A stretch of DNA of 64,000 nucleotides from JAWBMQ01 sp038828875 (lineage in GTDB: Archaea > Nanobdellota > Nanobdellia > Woesearchaeales > JAWBMQ01): positions 1 to 64,000 of the forward strand of contig JAWBMQ010000002.1 in NCBI GenBank assembly GCA_038828875.1, in the 5' to 3' direction. The notes under the pieces are model-generated. The model was not told where the DNA came from. It worked only from the letters and a program-made list of their open reading frames with translations, and searched no databases. Shown piece after piece: positions 46,723 to 55,375 of the stretch (the first letter of the stretch is position 1; each line of letters opens with the position of its first letter). The position numbers were made by a program, and so were the translations under genes.

Positions 46723-47511
46723 ATGAAAAAGATAGGATTTGGAACATACAGATTGAATACTAGTGATGAAAAAATATTAAAATATGCAATAGAACAAGGA
46801 TATCGAATTTTAGATACTGCTGAAAGTTATGGGACTGAAAAATTAATTGGAGATGTTTTAAAATTAGCAAATAGACGTGAATTTTTTATAATTACAAAGG
46901 TAAGCCCTGAAAATTTAACTTACAAAGGAGTTATAAATTCAGTGTTAGGTTCTGTTTCGAGATTAAATACATATATTGATCTTTTATTAATTCATGTTCC
47001 TAATCCTAATATCCCACTAAAAGAAACGTTTTCAGCTATGAAGTTGTTGCAAGAAAAAAGAATAATAAGGTATTATGGAGTAAGTAATTTTGATTATAAT
47101 CAAACTTTAGAGGCAATAAAGTATGGCATTTATGCTCATCAACATGAGTTTAGCTTAGTTTATCGATGGTATGAAGATGTTTTAATGTTATGTAATTTTA
47201 AGAATATTAAATTTTTTGCATATCGTCCATTTTCAAACGGAGATATTTTTAAAGATCCTTATAAAAGTTACATAGATATTGTAGCTAAAAAATATAATAA
47301 AACAATTGCTCAAATCGCATTGAAATGGATTCAAATCCATGGAGCAATTCCAATAATAGGATCCAAAAATTTTGATCATATTAAGGAGAATATTGATTTG
47401 GATTTTGAGTTAAGCGAATTTGATTATTTATTTTTAGAAGATCTTTTTAGATTGTTGATTTTAAATCAAAATGAAAATAATTCTTTAAAAGAGTCTAAAT
47501 CGCTATGTTGA
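46723..47511 (+). CDS. Aldo/keto reductase
   Basis: This 262-residue protein matches the NAD(P)H-dependent aldo/keto reductase TIM barrel in length and motifs. The start IGFGTYRL is typical. The catalytic tetrad is visible as D31 and Y36 (RILDTAESYG), K59 (IITKV) and H91 (LLLIHVP). The cofactor region near the C-terminus reads AIPIIGSKNFDHIKEN. The substrate cannot be told from sequence. The next gene, ProRS, begins 10 bases after the stop, so the two may be cotranscribed although unrelated in function. Confidence 0.92.
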   Translation: MKKIGFGTYRLNTSDEKILKYAIEQGYRILDTAESYGTEKLIGDVLKLANRREFFIITKVSPENLTYKGVINSVLGSVSRLNTYIDLLLIHVPNPNIPLKETFSAMKLLQEKRIIRYYGVSNFDYNQTLEAIKYGIYAHQHEFSLVYRWYEDVLMLCNFKNIKFFAYRPFSNGDIFKDPYKSYIDIVAKKYNKTIAQIALKWIQIHGAIPIIGSKNFDHIKENIDLDFELSEFDYLFLEDLFRLLILNQNENNSLKESKSLC

Positions 47512-47521
47512 AGGTGATTAT

Positions 47522-48946
47522 ATGGCTAACAAAGATGGCAGAGAAACATTAGGAATTACAACAAAGAAAGAGCAAGCTTTAGGGGATTGGTTCAGTGAGG
47601 TAATTGTAAAAGCTGGCTTTGCTGATTACAGTCCAGTTAAAGGGTGTATTTATTATTATCCTCCAGCCATTTACGCATGGGAAAAAGTACAAAGGTTTGC
47701 AGATGAGCTTTTTAATCAAATAAATATTGAAAATGTTTATTTGCCTATGTTTATTCCTGAAGAGATGTTTGCTAAAGAAGCAGAACATGTTGAAGGTTTT
47801 AAACCTGAAGTTGCATGGGTTGAAACAGATTCTGGAAAATGGGCTGTAAGACCTACTTCAGAAGTTCTTTTCAGTGATGTTTTTTCTAGAAAAATTAGAA
47901 GTTATAAAGATTTACCATTAAAATACAATCAATGGTGCAGCGTAGTAAGAATGGAAACAAAGGCAGTAAAACCATTTTTAAGAGGAAGGGAATTTCTTTG
48001 GCAAGAAACTCATGCAATATATGCTACAAAAGAAGAAGCTATGAATGATGTTATTTATGTGTTGAACAATATTTACAAAAGAATTTCAGAAGAACTGTTG
48101 CTTTTGCCAGTTATTACAGGACGAAAAAGTCAGAGAGAAAAGTTTGCAGGAGCAGAATTTAGTTTTGGTATGGAATCAATAATGCCAGATGGAAAAGCTT
48201 TACAAACAGGAACTACACATTATTTAGGAACAGGATTTGCGAGGTCTTTTAATATAACTTTTTTAGATGAAAATAATCAAACTAAATACGTTCACCAAAC
48301 TTCTTGGGGAATTAGTACTAGATTGTTAGGTGCAGCAATTATGGTACATTCAGATAATAAAGGAATTGTATTAAATCCAGAACTTATAAGAAATAAGATT
48401 GTTTTTGTACCAATAATTTACAAAGATAATCAAGAGCCTGTAAAATATGCAAAAATTCTTGCAGAAAAGTTGAAAGTTTTTAATCCAATTGTTGATGATA
48501 GAGATTACACTCCTGGATGGAAATTCAACGAATGGGAGTTGAAAGGAATTCCTTTAAGAATTGAAATTGGTCCAAAGGATTTGGAAAAGAAGCAAGTTGT
48601 TGCAGTGCTTAGGCATAGTAATGAGAAGATAATTATAAAATGGGATGAATTAACAGAAGAAAAAATAAATCAATTATTTGATAAGATGAAAAGAGAACTT
48701 TACAATAATGCAAAAAGAATGATGGATTCTTATTTAGATGAAGCTAAAACATTAGAAGAATTTGAGCAAAAAATATTGCAGAATAAGCTTATAAAAGTGC
48801 ATTTTTGTGATAATCCCGAATGTGAAGAAAAAGTTAAAGAAAAATATGGAGTTACTTCTAGAGTAATTGTTGAAGAAAAAGAAGGAAAATGCATATTTTG
48901 CAATAAACCAAGCAAATACGTAGCTTATTTTGGGAGTAGTTATTAA
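47522..48946 (+). CDS. proS: Prolyl-tRNA synthetase, archaeal/eukaryotic type
   Basis: This 474-residue class II synthetase charges tRNA-Pro. Diagnostic stretches are the N-terminal ADYSPVKGCIYYYPPAIYAW, the TSEVLF motif, and motif 2 in FLRGREFLWQETHAIYAT. The C-terminal anticodon-binding domain contains VDDRDYTPGWKFNEWELKG. The archaeal-type C-terminal zinc domain (C-x4-C ... C-x2-C) ends in the conserved final tyrosine. It lacks the bacterial editing insert, as expected for this type. GGTGA ribosome site upstream. Complete and apparently functional. Confidence 0.96.
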   Translation: MANKDGRETLGITTKKEQALGDWFSEVIVKAGFADYSPVKGCIYYYPPAIYAWEKVQRFADELFNQINIENVYLPMFIPEEMFAKEAEHVEGFKPEVAWVETDSGKWAVRPTSEVLFSDVFSRKIRSYKDLPLKYNQWCSVVRMETKAVKPFLRGREFLWQETHAIYATKEEAMNDVIYVLNNIYKRISEELLLLPVITGRKSQREKFAGAEFSFGMESIMPDGKALQTGTTHYLGTGFARSFNITFLDENNQTKYVHQTSWGISTRLLGAAIMVHSDNKGIVLNPELIRNKIVFVPIIYKDNQEPVKYAKILAEKLKVFNPIVDDRDYTPGWKFNEWELKGIPLRIEIGPKDLEKKQVVAVLRHSNEKIIIKWDELTEEKINQLFDKMKRELYNNAKRMMDSYLDEAKTLEEFEQKILQNKLIKVHFCDNPECEEKVKEKYGVTSRVIVEEKEGKCIFCNKPSKYVAYFGSSY

Positions 48947-48963
48947 TTTTTTATTTTATTATA

Positions 48964-49713
48964 TTATTCTTCAGAAGTGATTTCTAAGTTCATTATCCAT
49001 TTGCAAACACTGTTAAGTTCATTAGAAGGAATCATTTGAGGAATTACATATTCTTTTGAAAAAACTACTAAGAAATAAAATTCTTTAGTTTTAAACTTTA
49101 AATTAAGATTCTCTTCTAGGTAGAATTTAATATTTCCTGTTGGAGTATTCTGAAGTTCATCTAATAAGCTGCCATGTACTAAATATGATGGAATTGATTC
49201 TAGATAATCCAAAAAACGCAAATCTCTCAACTCAAAATAACCTTTATTTTTTAAATAATTTACAATATCATCTTCAAACTTAAGTTTTGTACAAATTAAG
49301 CAAGTATTTTTTTCTCTATCTAGGAGGTTTTGAACTTTAGACATTATGTTAAAATTTCCTGCTCCTACTTTTCTATAGCAATTTAAAAAGTCTTCAGCAA
49401 TTATTTTATCAATCTTTACACTCTCTTCATCTAATTTTACATTATTCTTGAATTTTACTTCGTTATCATTAAGCTTTATTTTTTTCAATTCAGCAAGGCC
49501 TAGATTTTTTATCTTTATTTGACAAAATTTTAATTTTAAATCTTTCAAATACATAACATTTTGATAACTAATTAATTCGCTAAAACATTCATCACCGGAT
49601 TTTTCAATTGCTTTTTTTTCTCTGTTAAATAAATTCATCATTAAAAGCAATCCTAAAGCAGCTAAAATAGTTCCTATTAAAATCCAAACAGTAAGTAATG
49701 ATGATTTTTTCAT
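48964..49713 (-). CDS. Membrane-anchored protein, paralogue of the 8.5-kb cluster protein
   Basis: This 249-residue protein begins MKKSSLLTVWILIG with one helix (about residues 6-26). The block from C-Y-R-K through GAGNFNIMS to TCLICTKL mirrors the block ECWAKFGSGKFNIFS...CATCAVIF of the 492-residue protein at 8528-10006. A later stretch with FYFLVVFSKE versus YILFVKK also agrees. I start it at 49713, because the longer frame to 49803 runs into the divergent ubiquitin-like gene and loses the signal-like start. It lies apart from the main cluster, so the family is dispersed. Function unknown. Confidence 0.75.
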   Translation of the reverse strand: MKKSSLLTVWILIGTILAALGLLLMMNLFNREKKAIEKSGDECFSELISYQNVMYLKDLKLKFCQIKIKNLGLAELKKIKLNDNEVKFKNNVKLDEESVKIDKIIAEDFLNCYRKVGAGNFNIMSKVQNLLDREKNTCLICTKLKFEDDIVNYLKNKGYFELRDLRFLDYLESIPSYLVHGSLLDELQNTPTGNIKFYLEENLNLKFKTKEFYFLVVFSKEYVIPQMIPSNELNSVCKWIMNLEITSEE

Positions 49714-49764
49714 AAATATTTTTTGTGCAATAAACTTTATAAATTTTATTTCTTCAACAAGTTT

Positions 49765-49962
49765 ATGGAAATTTACATTGAAAGAACAAATAAAAAGTTT
49801 CAAAAGAATGTTGATAAAATTAAAGTGATAGATCTACTAAAGGAGTTAAATATAAATTTGGAAGAGGTTTTAGTAACTAAGAATGATGAATTAGTTGATG
49901 AAAATGAAATTTTAGAAAATGATGATAAAGTTAAGATAATTTCAGTTATCTCAGGAGGCTAA
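49765..49962 (+). CDS. Ubiquitin-like sulfur carrier (SAMP/ThiS/TtuB type)
   Basis: This 65-residue beta-grasp protein ends in the diagnostic Gly-Gly (ISVISGG). It has the family's 'LLKELNINLEEVLVTKNDELVDENEIL' layout and the VKIISVISGG strand. Such carriers are activated at the C-terminal glycine and donate sulfur, or become protein conjugates, in archaea. The adjacent TtuA gene, one base after its stop, indicates the tRNA thiolation role. The start at 49765 gives the usual family length; the longer frame from 49723 is not needed. Confidence 0.88.
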   Translation: MEIYIERTNKKFQKNVDKIKVIDLLKELNINLEEVLVTKNDELVDENEILENDDKVKIISVISGG

Positions 49963-49963
49963 T

Positions 49964-50845
49964 ATGAATTGTTTTTGTGGGAAAAAAGCGATAATTAGTG
50001 GATATTGTAAAGATCATTTTATAGAATATGTAGAAAATAAAGTAAAACAAACGATAGAAAATTTCAATTTATTTACAAAAAACGATAGAATTGTTGTTGC
50101 TACTTCAGGAGGTAAGGATTCTTTAACAGTACTCTATCTTTTGAATAAATTTGGTTATAATGTTGAAGGTCTATTAATAGATGAAGGAATCTCAAATTAT
50201 AGAGAACACACGATTTCAGATTTAAGAAAATTTTCAGAGCAACACAATATAAAATTTAGAATAATTTCTTTCAAAGAGGAATTTAACTATACTCTTGATG
50301 AAATAGTAACTAAAATTAAAGATACTTTACCTTGTACTTTCTGTGGCATCTTTAGAAGACATTTACTTAATAAATATTCTAAGCAATACGATGTTCTTGT
50401 TACTGGACATAATTTAGATGATGAATCACAAAGTGTGTTAATGAATTTATTAAAGAATCAAATTCCAATTCTTGCAAGAATCGGTCCTGTTGCAGGAATT
50501 AAAAGGATGAATTTTACGAAAAGAGTTAAGCCGTTGTATTTGCTAACTGAAAAAGAGATAAAAGCATACACTATTTTGCTTAATTTTCCGATAACTTATT
50601 CAGAATGTCCTTATGCTAAATATAGTTATAGGAATCATGTTATTGATTTTATTCATAAGTTCTCAAATTCTAAATCAATAAAGGAAAACATAATTAATTT
50701 TCATTTAGAACGATTATCAAGATTAAAAGAGAAATATCAAGATACTGAATTAAGATTTTGTAAAATATGTAATGAACCATCAACAAAAGAAATATGCAAT
50801 TCATGTAAATTGATAATGAAAATAACGGGTGAAATGAATGAATAA
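49964..50845 (+). CDS. ttuA: tRNA 2-thiolation enzyme, TtuA/Ncs6 family
   Basis: This 293-residue PP-loop ATPase adenylates and thiolates a uridine in tRNA. An N-terminal zinc site (C3, C5, C15, H18) is followed by the PP-loop SGGKDS (S48-S53). The three cysteines that bind the catalytic iron-sulfur cluster are C124 and C127 (PCTFC) and C215 (SECPYA). The C-terminal zinc ribbon is C-K-I-C ... C-N-S-C. All elements are present, so it should be active. Directly upstream is the ubiquitin-like sulfur donor, and it overlaps the DTD2 gene by 8 bases, making a three-gene tRNA-quality operon. Confidence 0.93.
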   Translation: MNCFCGKKAIISGYCKDHFIEYVENKVKQTIENFNLFTKNDRIVVATSGGKDSLTVLYLLNKFGYNVEGLLIDEGISNYREHTISDLRKFSEQHNIKFRIISFKEEFNYTLDEIVTKIKDTLPCTFCGIFRRHLLNKYSKQYDVLVTGHNLDDESQSVLMNLLKNQIPILARIGPVAGIKRMNFTKRVKPLYLLTEKEIKAYTILLNFPITYSECPYAKYSYRNHVIDFIHKFSNSKSIKENIINFHLERLSRLKEKYQDTELRFCKICNEPSTKEICNSCKLIMKITGEMNE

Positions 50846-51587
50846 AACTTTTGAAATTGTTGTTTCTACAACAGATCCTGCAAGTTTAAACATTTACAAT
50901 TTTTTAAAACAGAAGCAATTAAAGAATACAAAATTTTATTTTACTGAGTTAGATGGAATTTATGCAGATATTAATTCTGATGCAGATTTTCTCATTGTTC
51001 TTTCAACACATTCAAGTCAAACTCAAAAACCTTGCTTAACTTTGCACAGCGTAGGAAATTTCAGAAATGCTGAATTAGGTGGAATAAGCAATACTTTAAT
51101 GCCTACAGATGGAATTTTAATAAGATCTTTATTTTTGACGTTGAAGAAATATTCACCTATTGATGTTGATCTAGAAGCAACCCATCATGGTCCTGTTACT
51201 AATAAGCCAACAGTTTTTGTTGAAATAGGAAGCACGGAAAAAGAATGGAACGATCCTAGTTTAGGAAAAATATGGGCAAATGTTTTGGAAGAAGCAATAA
51301 ACAATTTTGATTACAAAGTTGAAATTCCAACAGCAATTTATGTAGGAGGTTTGCATTACAGTAAAGCATCTTCTTTACTCGATGAATTTGCAATAGGTCA
51401 TGTTTGTGCAAAATACAATTTACCAATAACAGAGAAAGATCTTTTAGAAATGATAGTCAAAACAAATCCAAAGCCCCAGTATATTTTAGTAGAAAGAAAA
51501 GGTTTAGGAGAATATAAACAAGAAACTATTGCATTAATTGAAGATTTTTGTGCTAAATATAATTTAACTAAGAAAACTATAAACTAA
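50838..51587 (+). CDS. dtdA: D-aminoacyl-tRNA deacylase, archaeal DTD2 (DtdA)
   Basis: This 249-residue protein matches the archaeal/plant DTD2 (GEK1) family, which removes D-amino acids, and aldehyde adducts, from tRNA. Family motifs visible are LSTHSS, TLHSVGNF, ELGG, DLEATHHGP, FVEIGSTEKEW, and YVGGLHYS followed by FAIGHVC. It is of normal family length. The start overlaps the TtuA stop by 8 bases, with GGTGA (in ACGGGTGAAATG) as ribosome site. Confidence 0.93.
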   Translation: MNKTFEIVVSTTDPASLNIYNFLKQKQLKNTKFYFTELDGIYADINSDADFLIVLSTHSSQTQKPCLTLHSVGNFRNAELGGISNTLMPTDGILIRSLFLTLKKYSPIDVDLEATHHGPVTNKPTVFVEIGSTEKEWNDPSLGKIWANVLEEAINNFDYKVEIPTAIYVGGLHYSKASSLLDEFAIGHVCAKYNLPITEKDLLEMIVKTNPKPQYILVERKGLGEYKQETIALIEDFCAKYNLTKKTIN

Positions 51588-51615
51588 CTTTTTTGTTATT
51601 GATTTCAATTTCATA

Positions 51616-51627
51616 AAATTTAAATAT
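51616..51627 (+). promoter_or_regulatory. TATA-like box at the head of the helical-protein array
   Basis: AAATTTAAATAT lies about 50 bases before the ATG at 51671. The leader would carry AGAGGTGTGA as ribosome site. Confidence 0.5.
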
Positions 51628-51670
51628 AGCCTTTATAATCCTTCTAACTTCAATAAAAGAGGTGTGAAAA

Positions 51671-52639
51671 ATGGATACGAATAAAGGATTAAAAAAAGCA
51701 TTAGATAGCGAGTTTGTAGAAAGTGTGTTGATAAGTGGTAGGTATATGCCTGTAGAAATTATTAAAGAACAGAAGAATGTTTTTACTGTAAAAGATATTT
51801 TAAGCTTAATGAATGATTTTATTAAAGACTATAATTATATTAAAAATGTTGTAAGCGAGAAAAATTTAGGTTTAAAAATTGAGCAGATTCCTTCTGTAGA
51901 AGAAGAATTTGAAAATTTAAAAAAGTATTATAATAAAATGAATGATGCAATAAAAAGATATTATTCTTCATTCAAAAATCAAGATGTGTCACTGTATGAA
52001 TCAACAAAGGAGTTTGAATTTTTATTTGAAAACAAGTATTTGAATCCAAAAAATATAAAAGAAATTGTAGCAAATGATAAGGACATAGAACAATTAATTC
52101 AAAGTGACGAATTTTATGATTCTCAACTTTTTACAGATTTTTATAGATTAAATAAAGCATTTGAACCAAGAATGATTTATTTTACTAGAAACGTTTTTGG
52201 TGTTTTGGATGATCTTTTGAAAAAACAGCAAGCAGAACTTTTAGAAAGAATCGAATATGAAAAAATTTTAAATGAAATTGTTTTTGTAGACAGAGTTCCA
52301 GTGAGAGTTTCTTTTGAGGAAAATCCTTTGTATTTTGATAGAATAAATGTTGCTTATGTAGAAAGAAAAAGAGATAGAGATGCTATTGAAAAATATCTTG
52401 TATTGAAAAATTTAGAACCTGTTTATGAAAGATTAATTGATAAATATACAAAATTAAAATCAGGGTTTTATGAAATGTTAAATTATCATTATGATGTAGA
52501 AAGAAAAATTTTAAGGAATGACTCTTTAGTAGAAAACCTAAAAGAATCAATTTTGAAGCAAATGATTGCAGAAGAAATAACAAAAAGAGTTAATGAATCT
52601 AGTAATATGAAGTATGGTAGTAAGTATACTCTCTTTTAA
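51671..52639 (+). CDS. Helical array protein 1
   Basis: This 322-residue soluble protein is rich in E, K, N, F and Y and almost entirely helical by pattern, with no signal, cysteine cluster or enzyme motif. Its early VKDILSLMNDFIKDYNYIKN helix recalls a segment of the 40.5-kb protein. A short non-helical island (VFVDRVPVRVSFEENPLYF) lies near residue 210. GAGGTG ribosome site. It begins a plus-strand run of similar orphan genes reaching 61.9 kb. Function unknown. Confidence 0.65.
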   Translation: MDTNKGLKKALDSEFVESVLISGRYMPVEIIKEQKNVFTVKDILSLMNDFIKDYNYIKNVVSEKNLGLKIEQIPSVEEEFENLKKYYNKMNDAIKRYYSSFKNQDVSLYESTKEFEFLFENKYLNPKNIKEIVANDKDIEQLIQSDEFYDSQLFTDFYRLNKAFEPRMIYFTRNVFGVLDDLLKKQQAELLERIEYEKILNEIVFVDRVPVRVSFEENPLYFDRINVAYVERKRDRDAIEKYLVLKNLEPVYERLIDKYTKLKSGFYEMLNYHYDVERKILRNDSLVENLKESILKQMIAEEITKRVNESSNMKYGSKYTLF

Positions 52640-52668
52640 TTTTTTTATTTTTTAGATTTTTAGTGCAT

Positions 52669-52680
52669 AAATTTTATATA
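52669..52680 (+). promoter_or_regulatory. TATA box of array gene 2
   Basis: AAATTTTATATA lies about 53 bases before the ATG at 52728; the expected leader of about 27 bases contains TAGTGATA. Confidence 0.5.
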
Positions 52681-52727
52681 TTTTCTTTTTATTCTACTAA
52701 AACAAAATTTCACTAAATAGTGATAAT

Positions 52728-53864
52728 ATGACAAAATATGTATCAGATTTAGATTTTGATTTTAGATTGTATCCGGTATTAGTTTATTTTTCTCCTTTAA
52801 TACTTCCTAAAGAAGAATATGACAAATTAGGTCTAGAATTTCCAGATTCAGAATATCTAATTAATCAAAAATCATTGAGAAAGTCATTTAAACTTATGAA
52901 AAAAGAATTTAATAAATCTTTTAAAAAAGATATTTCTGATATTGAAACATTATTTGAGAATTATTATTTTTCACTTAAAAACATAATTAATTTACCTCAA
53001 GAAATGTTATCTTTGTTAGGATATATTTATTATAAAGAGGAAGTGGAGCCAATAATTGAAGAACGAATGAAACGCTTTAATGAAAAAGTTGAATCTTATG
53101 TTTTTGATTATGAACTATTGTCTAGAAAAAAAAGAAATGATGATTCTTTGGAGTTTATTGTTGATGAAACTAATCTAATGGAATTTATTGCATTATCAAC
53201 TGATTTAAGTTTTCAAGAATTTTATTTAAATTTTTCAGAAAATGATGAAGAATCAAATTATTATTTAGCTTATTATTTGGAAGAAGAAAAAAATAAAAAA
53301 ATCAAAGATATTCTTAAATATGATAACCTTGCTTATAGTTATCTTAAAAGAAAATATTTTGAATTAGCCAATATTTTAGATAAAATTGATGATGATTTCA
53401 ATAAATTATATGAAAGAATGCTTTTCCTTTACAATGAGGGAGTTTCTTCTCTTAACAAAATAATGAAATTATTGCCATCTGCAGATCCTGATGCTAAAAA
53501 AATATTGAAAAATCAATATAGTCATTTAGTTAAAATAATAGCAATAGAAGATGTTTTTTTAAAAAATTTAGAGGATAATTATTTTTCAATACAGATTAAT
53601 AAAAATTATTTAAATTCAGTCTATAATAAAATTAGATTGAATGATGATGTTTATTCAGAAATAAGTTCTTTTTTTCAATATCAAGGTTTAGCGATGTATA
53701 TGTATGATTTAATTGTTGAGTTAAATAAGAAACTTAGATGGGGAGAGAGGGATTTGAACCCTCGACACCACGGTCTTCAGCCGTGTGCTCTCCCAGCTGA
53801 GCTATCTCCCCAAAAATCTATTATTGATGATAAGCAATCATTTATAAATTTTTCGAAGAGGTGA
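52728..53864 (+). CDS. Helical array protein 2, reading through an antisense tRNA
   Basis: This is a 378-residue frame, all-helical by pattern. The stretch DILKYDNLAYSYLKRKYFEL, with a preceding acidic loop, resembles SILKRDKLAYHVNNAYIYF in the gene at 53870. The family part ends around residue 336. The last ~42 residues (RWGERDLNPRHHGLQPCALP onwards) are encoded by the complement of tRNA-Phe and the bases after it. No stop codon occurs before the tRNA, so the protein, if made, has a tail derived from it. Either the ancestral stop was lost or the annotation hides a sequencing error near 53735. Confidence 0.6.
   Translation: MTKYVSDLDFDFRLYPVLVYFSPLILPKEEYDKLGLEFPDSEYLINQKSLRKSFKLMKKEFNKSFKKDISDIETLFENYYFSLKNIINLPQEMLSLLGYIYYKEEVEPIIEERMKRFNEKVESYVFDYELLSRKKRNDDSLEFIVDETNLMEFIALSTDLSFQEFYLNFSENDEESNYYLAYYLEEEKNKKIKDILKYDNLAYSYLKRKYFELANILDKIDDDFNKLYERMLFLYNEGVSSLNKIMKLLPSADPDAKKILKNQYSHLVKIIAIEDVFLKNLEDNYFSIQINKNYLNSVYNKIRLNDDVYSEISSFFQYQGLAMYMYDLIVELNKKLRWGERDLNPRHHGLQPCALPAELSPQKSIIDDKQSFINFSKR
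53739..53811 (-). tRNA. tRNA-Phe (anticodon GAA)
   Basis: The minus strand forms a full cloverleaf of 73 bases. The acceptor stem is GGGGAGA/UCUCCCC, the D-arm is GCUC...GAGC, and the anticodon stem is CACGG/CCGUG around CUGAAGA with anticodon GAA. The T-arm is GAGGGUUCAAAUCCCUC, and the discriminator is A. CCA is not encoded. It lies wholly inside the 3' end of the opposing frame 52728-53864. Confidence 0.96.
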
Positions 53865-53869
53865 AATAG

Positions 53870-54568
53870 ATGCAAACATTAGAAGAAAAATTAGTTAGTG
53901 ATGGAGTTAAGTTGTTTAAGGTAATGTATCCTTTGAATGTGTATTTAACTAGATTAACAGAAATAGTAGAAAAAAATGATTTGAAAAAAGATGAAACTTT
54001 GATGAAGTTGATATATGGATTAAATGATGCTATAGAAAGATATGATAAGACGGTAATTGATTTCTGGAAGTTATATGCTGCAAGTTCTGAACTTTACAAA
54101 AAATATTATTCTCAAGATAAAGAGCTCGATAATGTTGAAAATTATTATAAAAAAGATTTAATTCAATTGGTAACAGGTGCGAAGTCAAAAGATTTGCCAA
54201 AAGTTATAATGTTCTTAAAAAAGGAGTTAGATTTTAAAGATGTGCCTGATTTGTATTCAATTTTGAAAAGGGATAAACTTGCATATCACGTTAACAATGC
54301 GTACATTTATTTCATTGATATATTTGAAAAAGTACATAAAATTTACTCACATTTTGAAAAAAAGAAAAAAGATTATCTTTACCTGCCTTTAGTAAAGTTA
54401 GAAAATTCAATATATTCAATTTTAGGAAATGATAAGAATGATTTAAATCCTGAAGTTTTGAATTATTGTACTGAAATTGGATTAAAAATGCATTTAATTT
54501 CTCATGTTTTAGATCTAGAAATTTATAAAAAATTCGAAGAAAAAAAGAAAAATTATATTAAAAAATAA
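53870..54568 (+). CDS. Helical array protein 3
   Basis: This 232-residue all-helical protein without signal peptide shares SILKRDKLAY with array protein 2. The stretch LPKVIMFLKKELDFKDVPDL lines up with EDVVVFFRDELNFKENFDIE in array protein 4. This links three consecutive genes as probable paralogues. GAGGTGA ribosome site 5 bases after the previous stop, and the next gene follows after 12 bases. No known family recognised. Confidence 0.66.
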   Translation: MQTLEEKLVSDGVKLFKVMYPLNVYLTRLTEIVEKNDLKKDETLMKLIYGLNDAIERYDKTVIDFWKLYAASSELYKKYYSQDKELDNVENYYKKDLIQLVTGAKSKDLPKVIMFLKKELDFKDVPDLYSILKRDKLAYHVNNAYIYFIDIFEKVHKIYSHFEKKKKDYLYLPLVKLENSIYSILGNDKNDLNPEVLNYCTEIGLKMHLISHVLDLEIYKKFEEKKKNYIKK

Positions 54569-54580
54569 TGCGGTGAAAAC

Positions 54581-55321
54581 ATGGACGAAAAAGAATTATC
54601 AAAAATTGTTGTTGCAATAAGTAATCTTTATAATGATACAAACAATAATTTGTACAAATATAATGAATTATTTTTTGATACTTTTTTTGAACATTTTAGA
54701 GAATATTATCGTGAGTTCATTGAAAATTATAAATCAATAACTGATGCATTAGAAATGATGAATGAGGATTATAAGAATTTAATGTTCAATTCAGTAAAAA
54801 TCTTTCCAGAGTATAGACATATGTTTGAATCAACCAAAAATTTTCAAAATTTGAAATCACTTTACAATTCAAATTCTTTAGAAGAGTTAATTATAAATAA
54901 TCCTTTGGAAGATGTTGTTGTTTTCTTTAGAGATGAATTAAATTTTAAAGAGAACTTTGATATTGAAAATAAGCACAAAGTTATGGATATTTTGTATTCT
55001 TTCCTTTCTGATTTTGAAGTAGTATATTATAGAATTCTTAAAACTGAAAAATGGATTAATCATTTAACATCCAATGGAACTTACATTTCAAGAAAATACT
55101 TGGATATTTCATCATTTTTTGGAGAATGGCTTTATGAGGTTTATTCTTTCGATAAGAAAATTTCAGAAAAATTGAAGCAATATGAAGAAAATAGTTTAAC
55201 TTATTTTGAAGACAAAAGCGAATATTTGAAACTTTGGTTGAGAAATTATTTGTTAGCAAACGTTGACAATTATAAGGATCTGTTTTTATCTAAAAAAGAA
55301 AATATTATTACTAAAAAGTGA
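54581..55321 (+). CDS. Helical array protein 4
   Basis: This 246-residue helical protein is rich in Y, F, N and E. The centre contains EELIINNPLEDVVVFFRDEL, then NFKENFDIE, which corresponds to the same region of the preceding protein. GCGGTGA ribosome site. It is the last gene before a new TATA box at 55334, so genes 53870 and 54581 are probably one transcript. Function unknown. Confidence 0.65.
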   Translation: MDEKELSKIVVAISNLYNDTNNNLYKYNELFFDTFFEHFREYYREFIENYKSITDALEMMNEDYKNLMFNSVKIFPEYRHMFESTKNFQNLKSLYNSNSLEELIINNPLEDVVVFFRDELNFKENFDIENKHKVMDILYSFLSDFEVVYYRILKTEKWINHLTSNGTYISRKYLDISSFFGEWLYEVYSFDKKISEKLKQYEENSLTYFEDKSEYLKLWLRNYLLANVDNYKDLFLSKKENIITKK

Positions 55322-55333
55322 TTTCAAATTAAC

Positions 55334-55346
55334 AAATTTTATAAAT
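55334..55346 (+). promoter_or_regulatory. TATA box of array gene 5
   Basis: AAATTTTATAAAT is centred about 35 bases before the ATG at 55376; a leader of roughly 9 bases, with GGTGAT, is expected. Confidence 0.6.
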
Positions 55347-55375
55347 GGTTCTTTTTTTGGTAGTTTGGTGATATT

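Noticed and set aside
49714..49803. Longer start for the 48964 minus-strand gene
   Set aside because: The extension overlaps the ubiquitin-like gene on the other strand and places 30 residues before a perfectly good MKKSS anchor.
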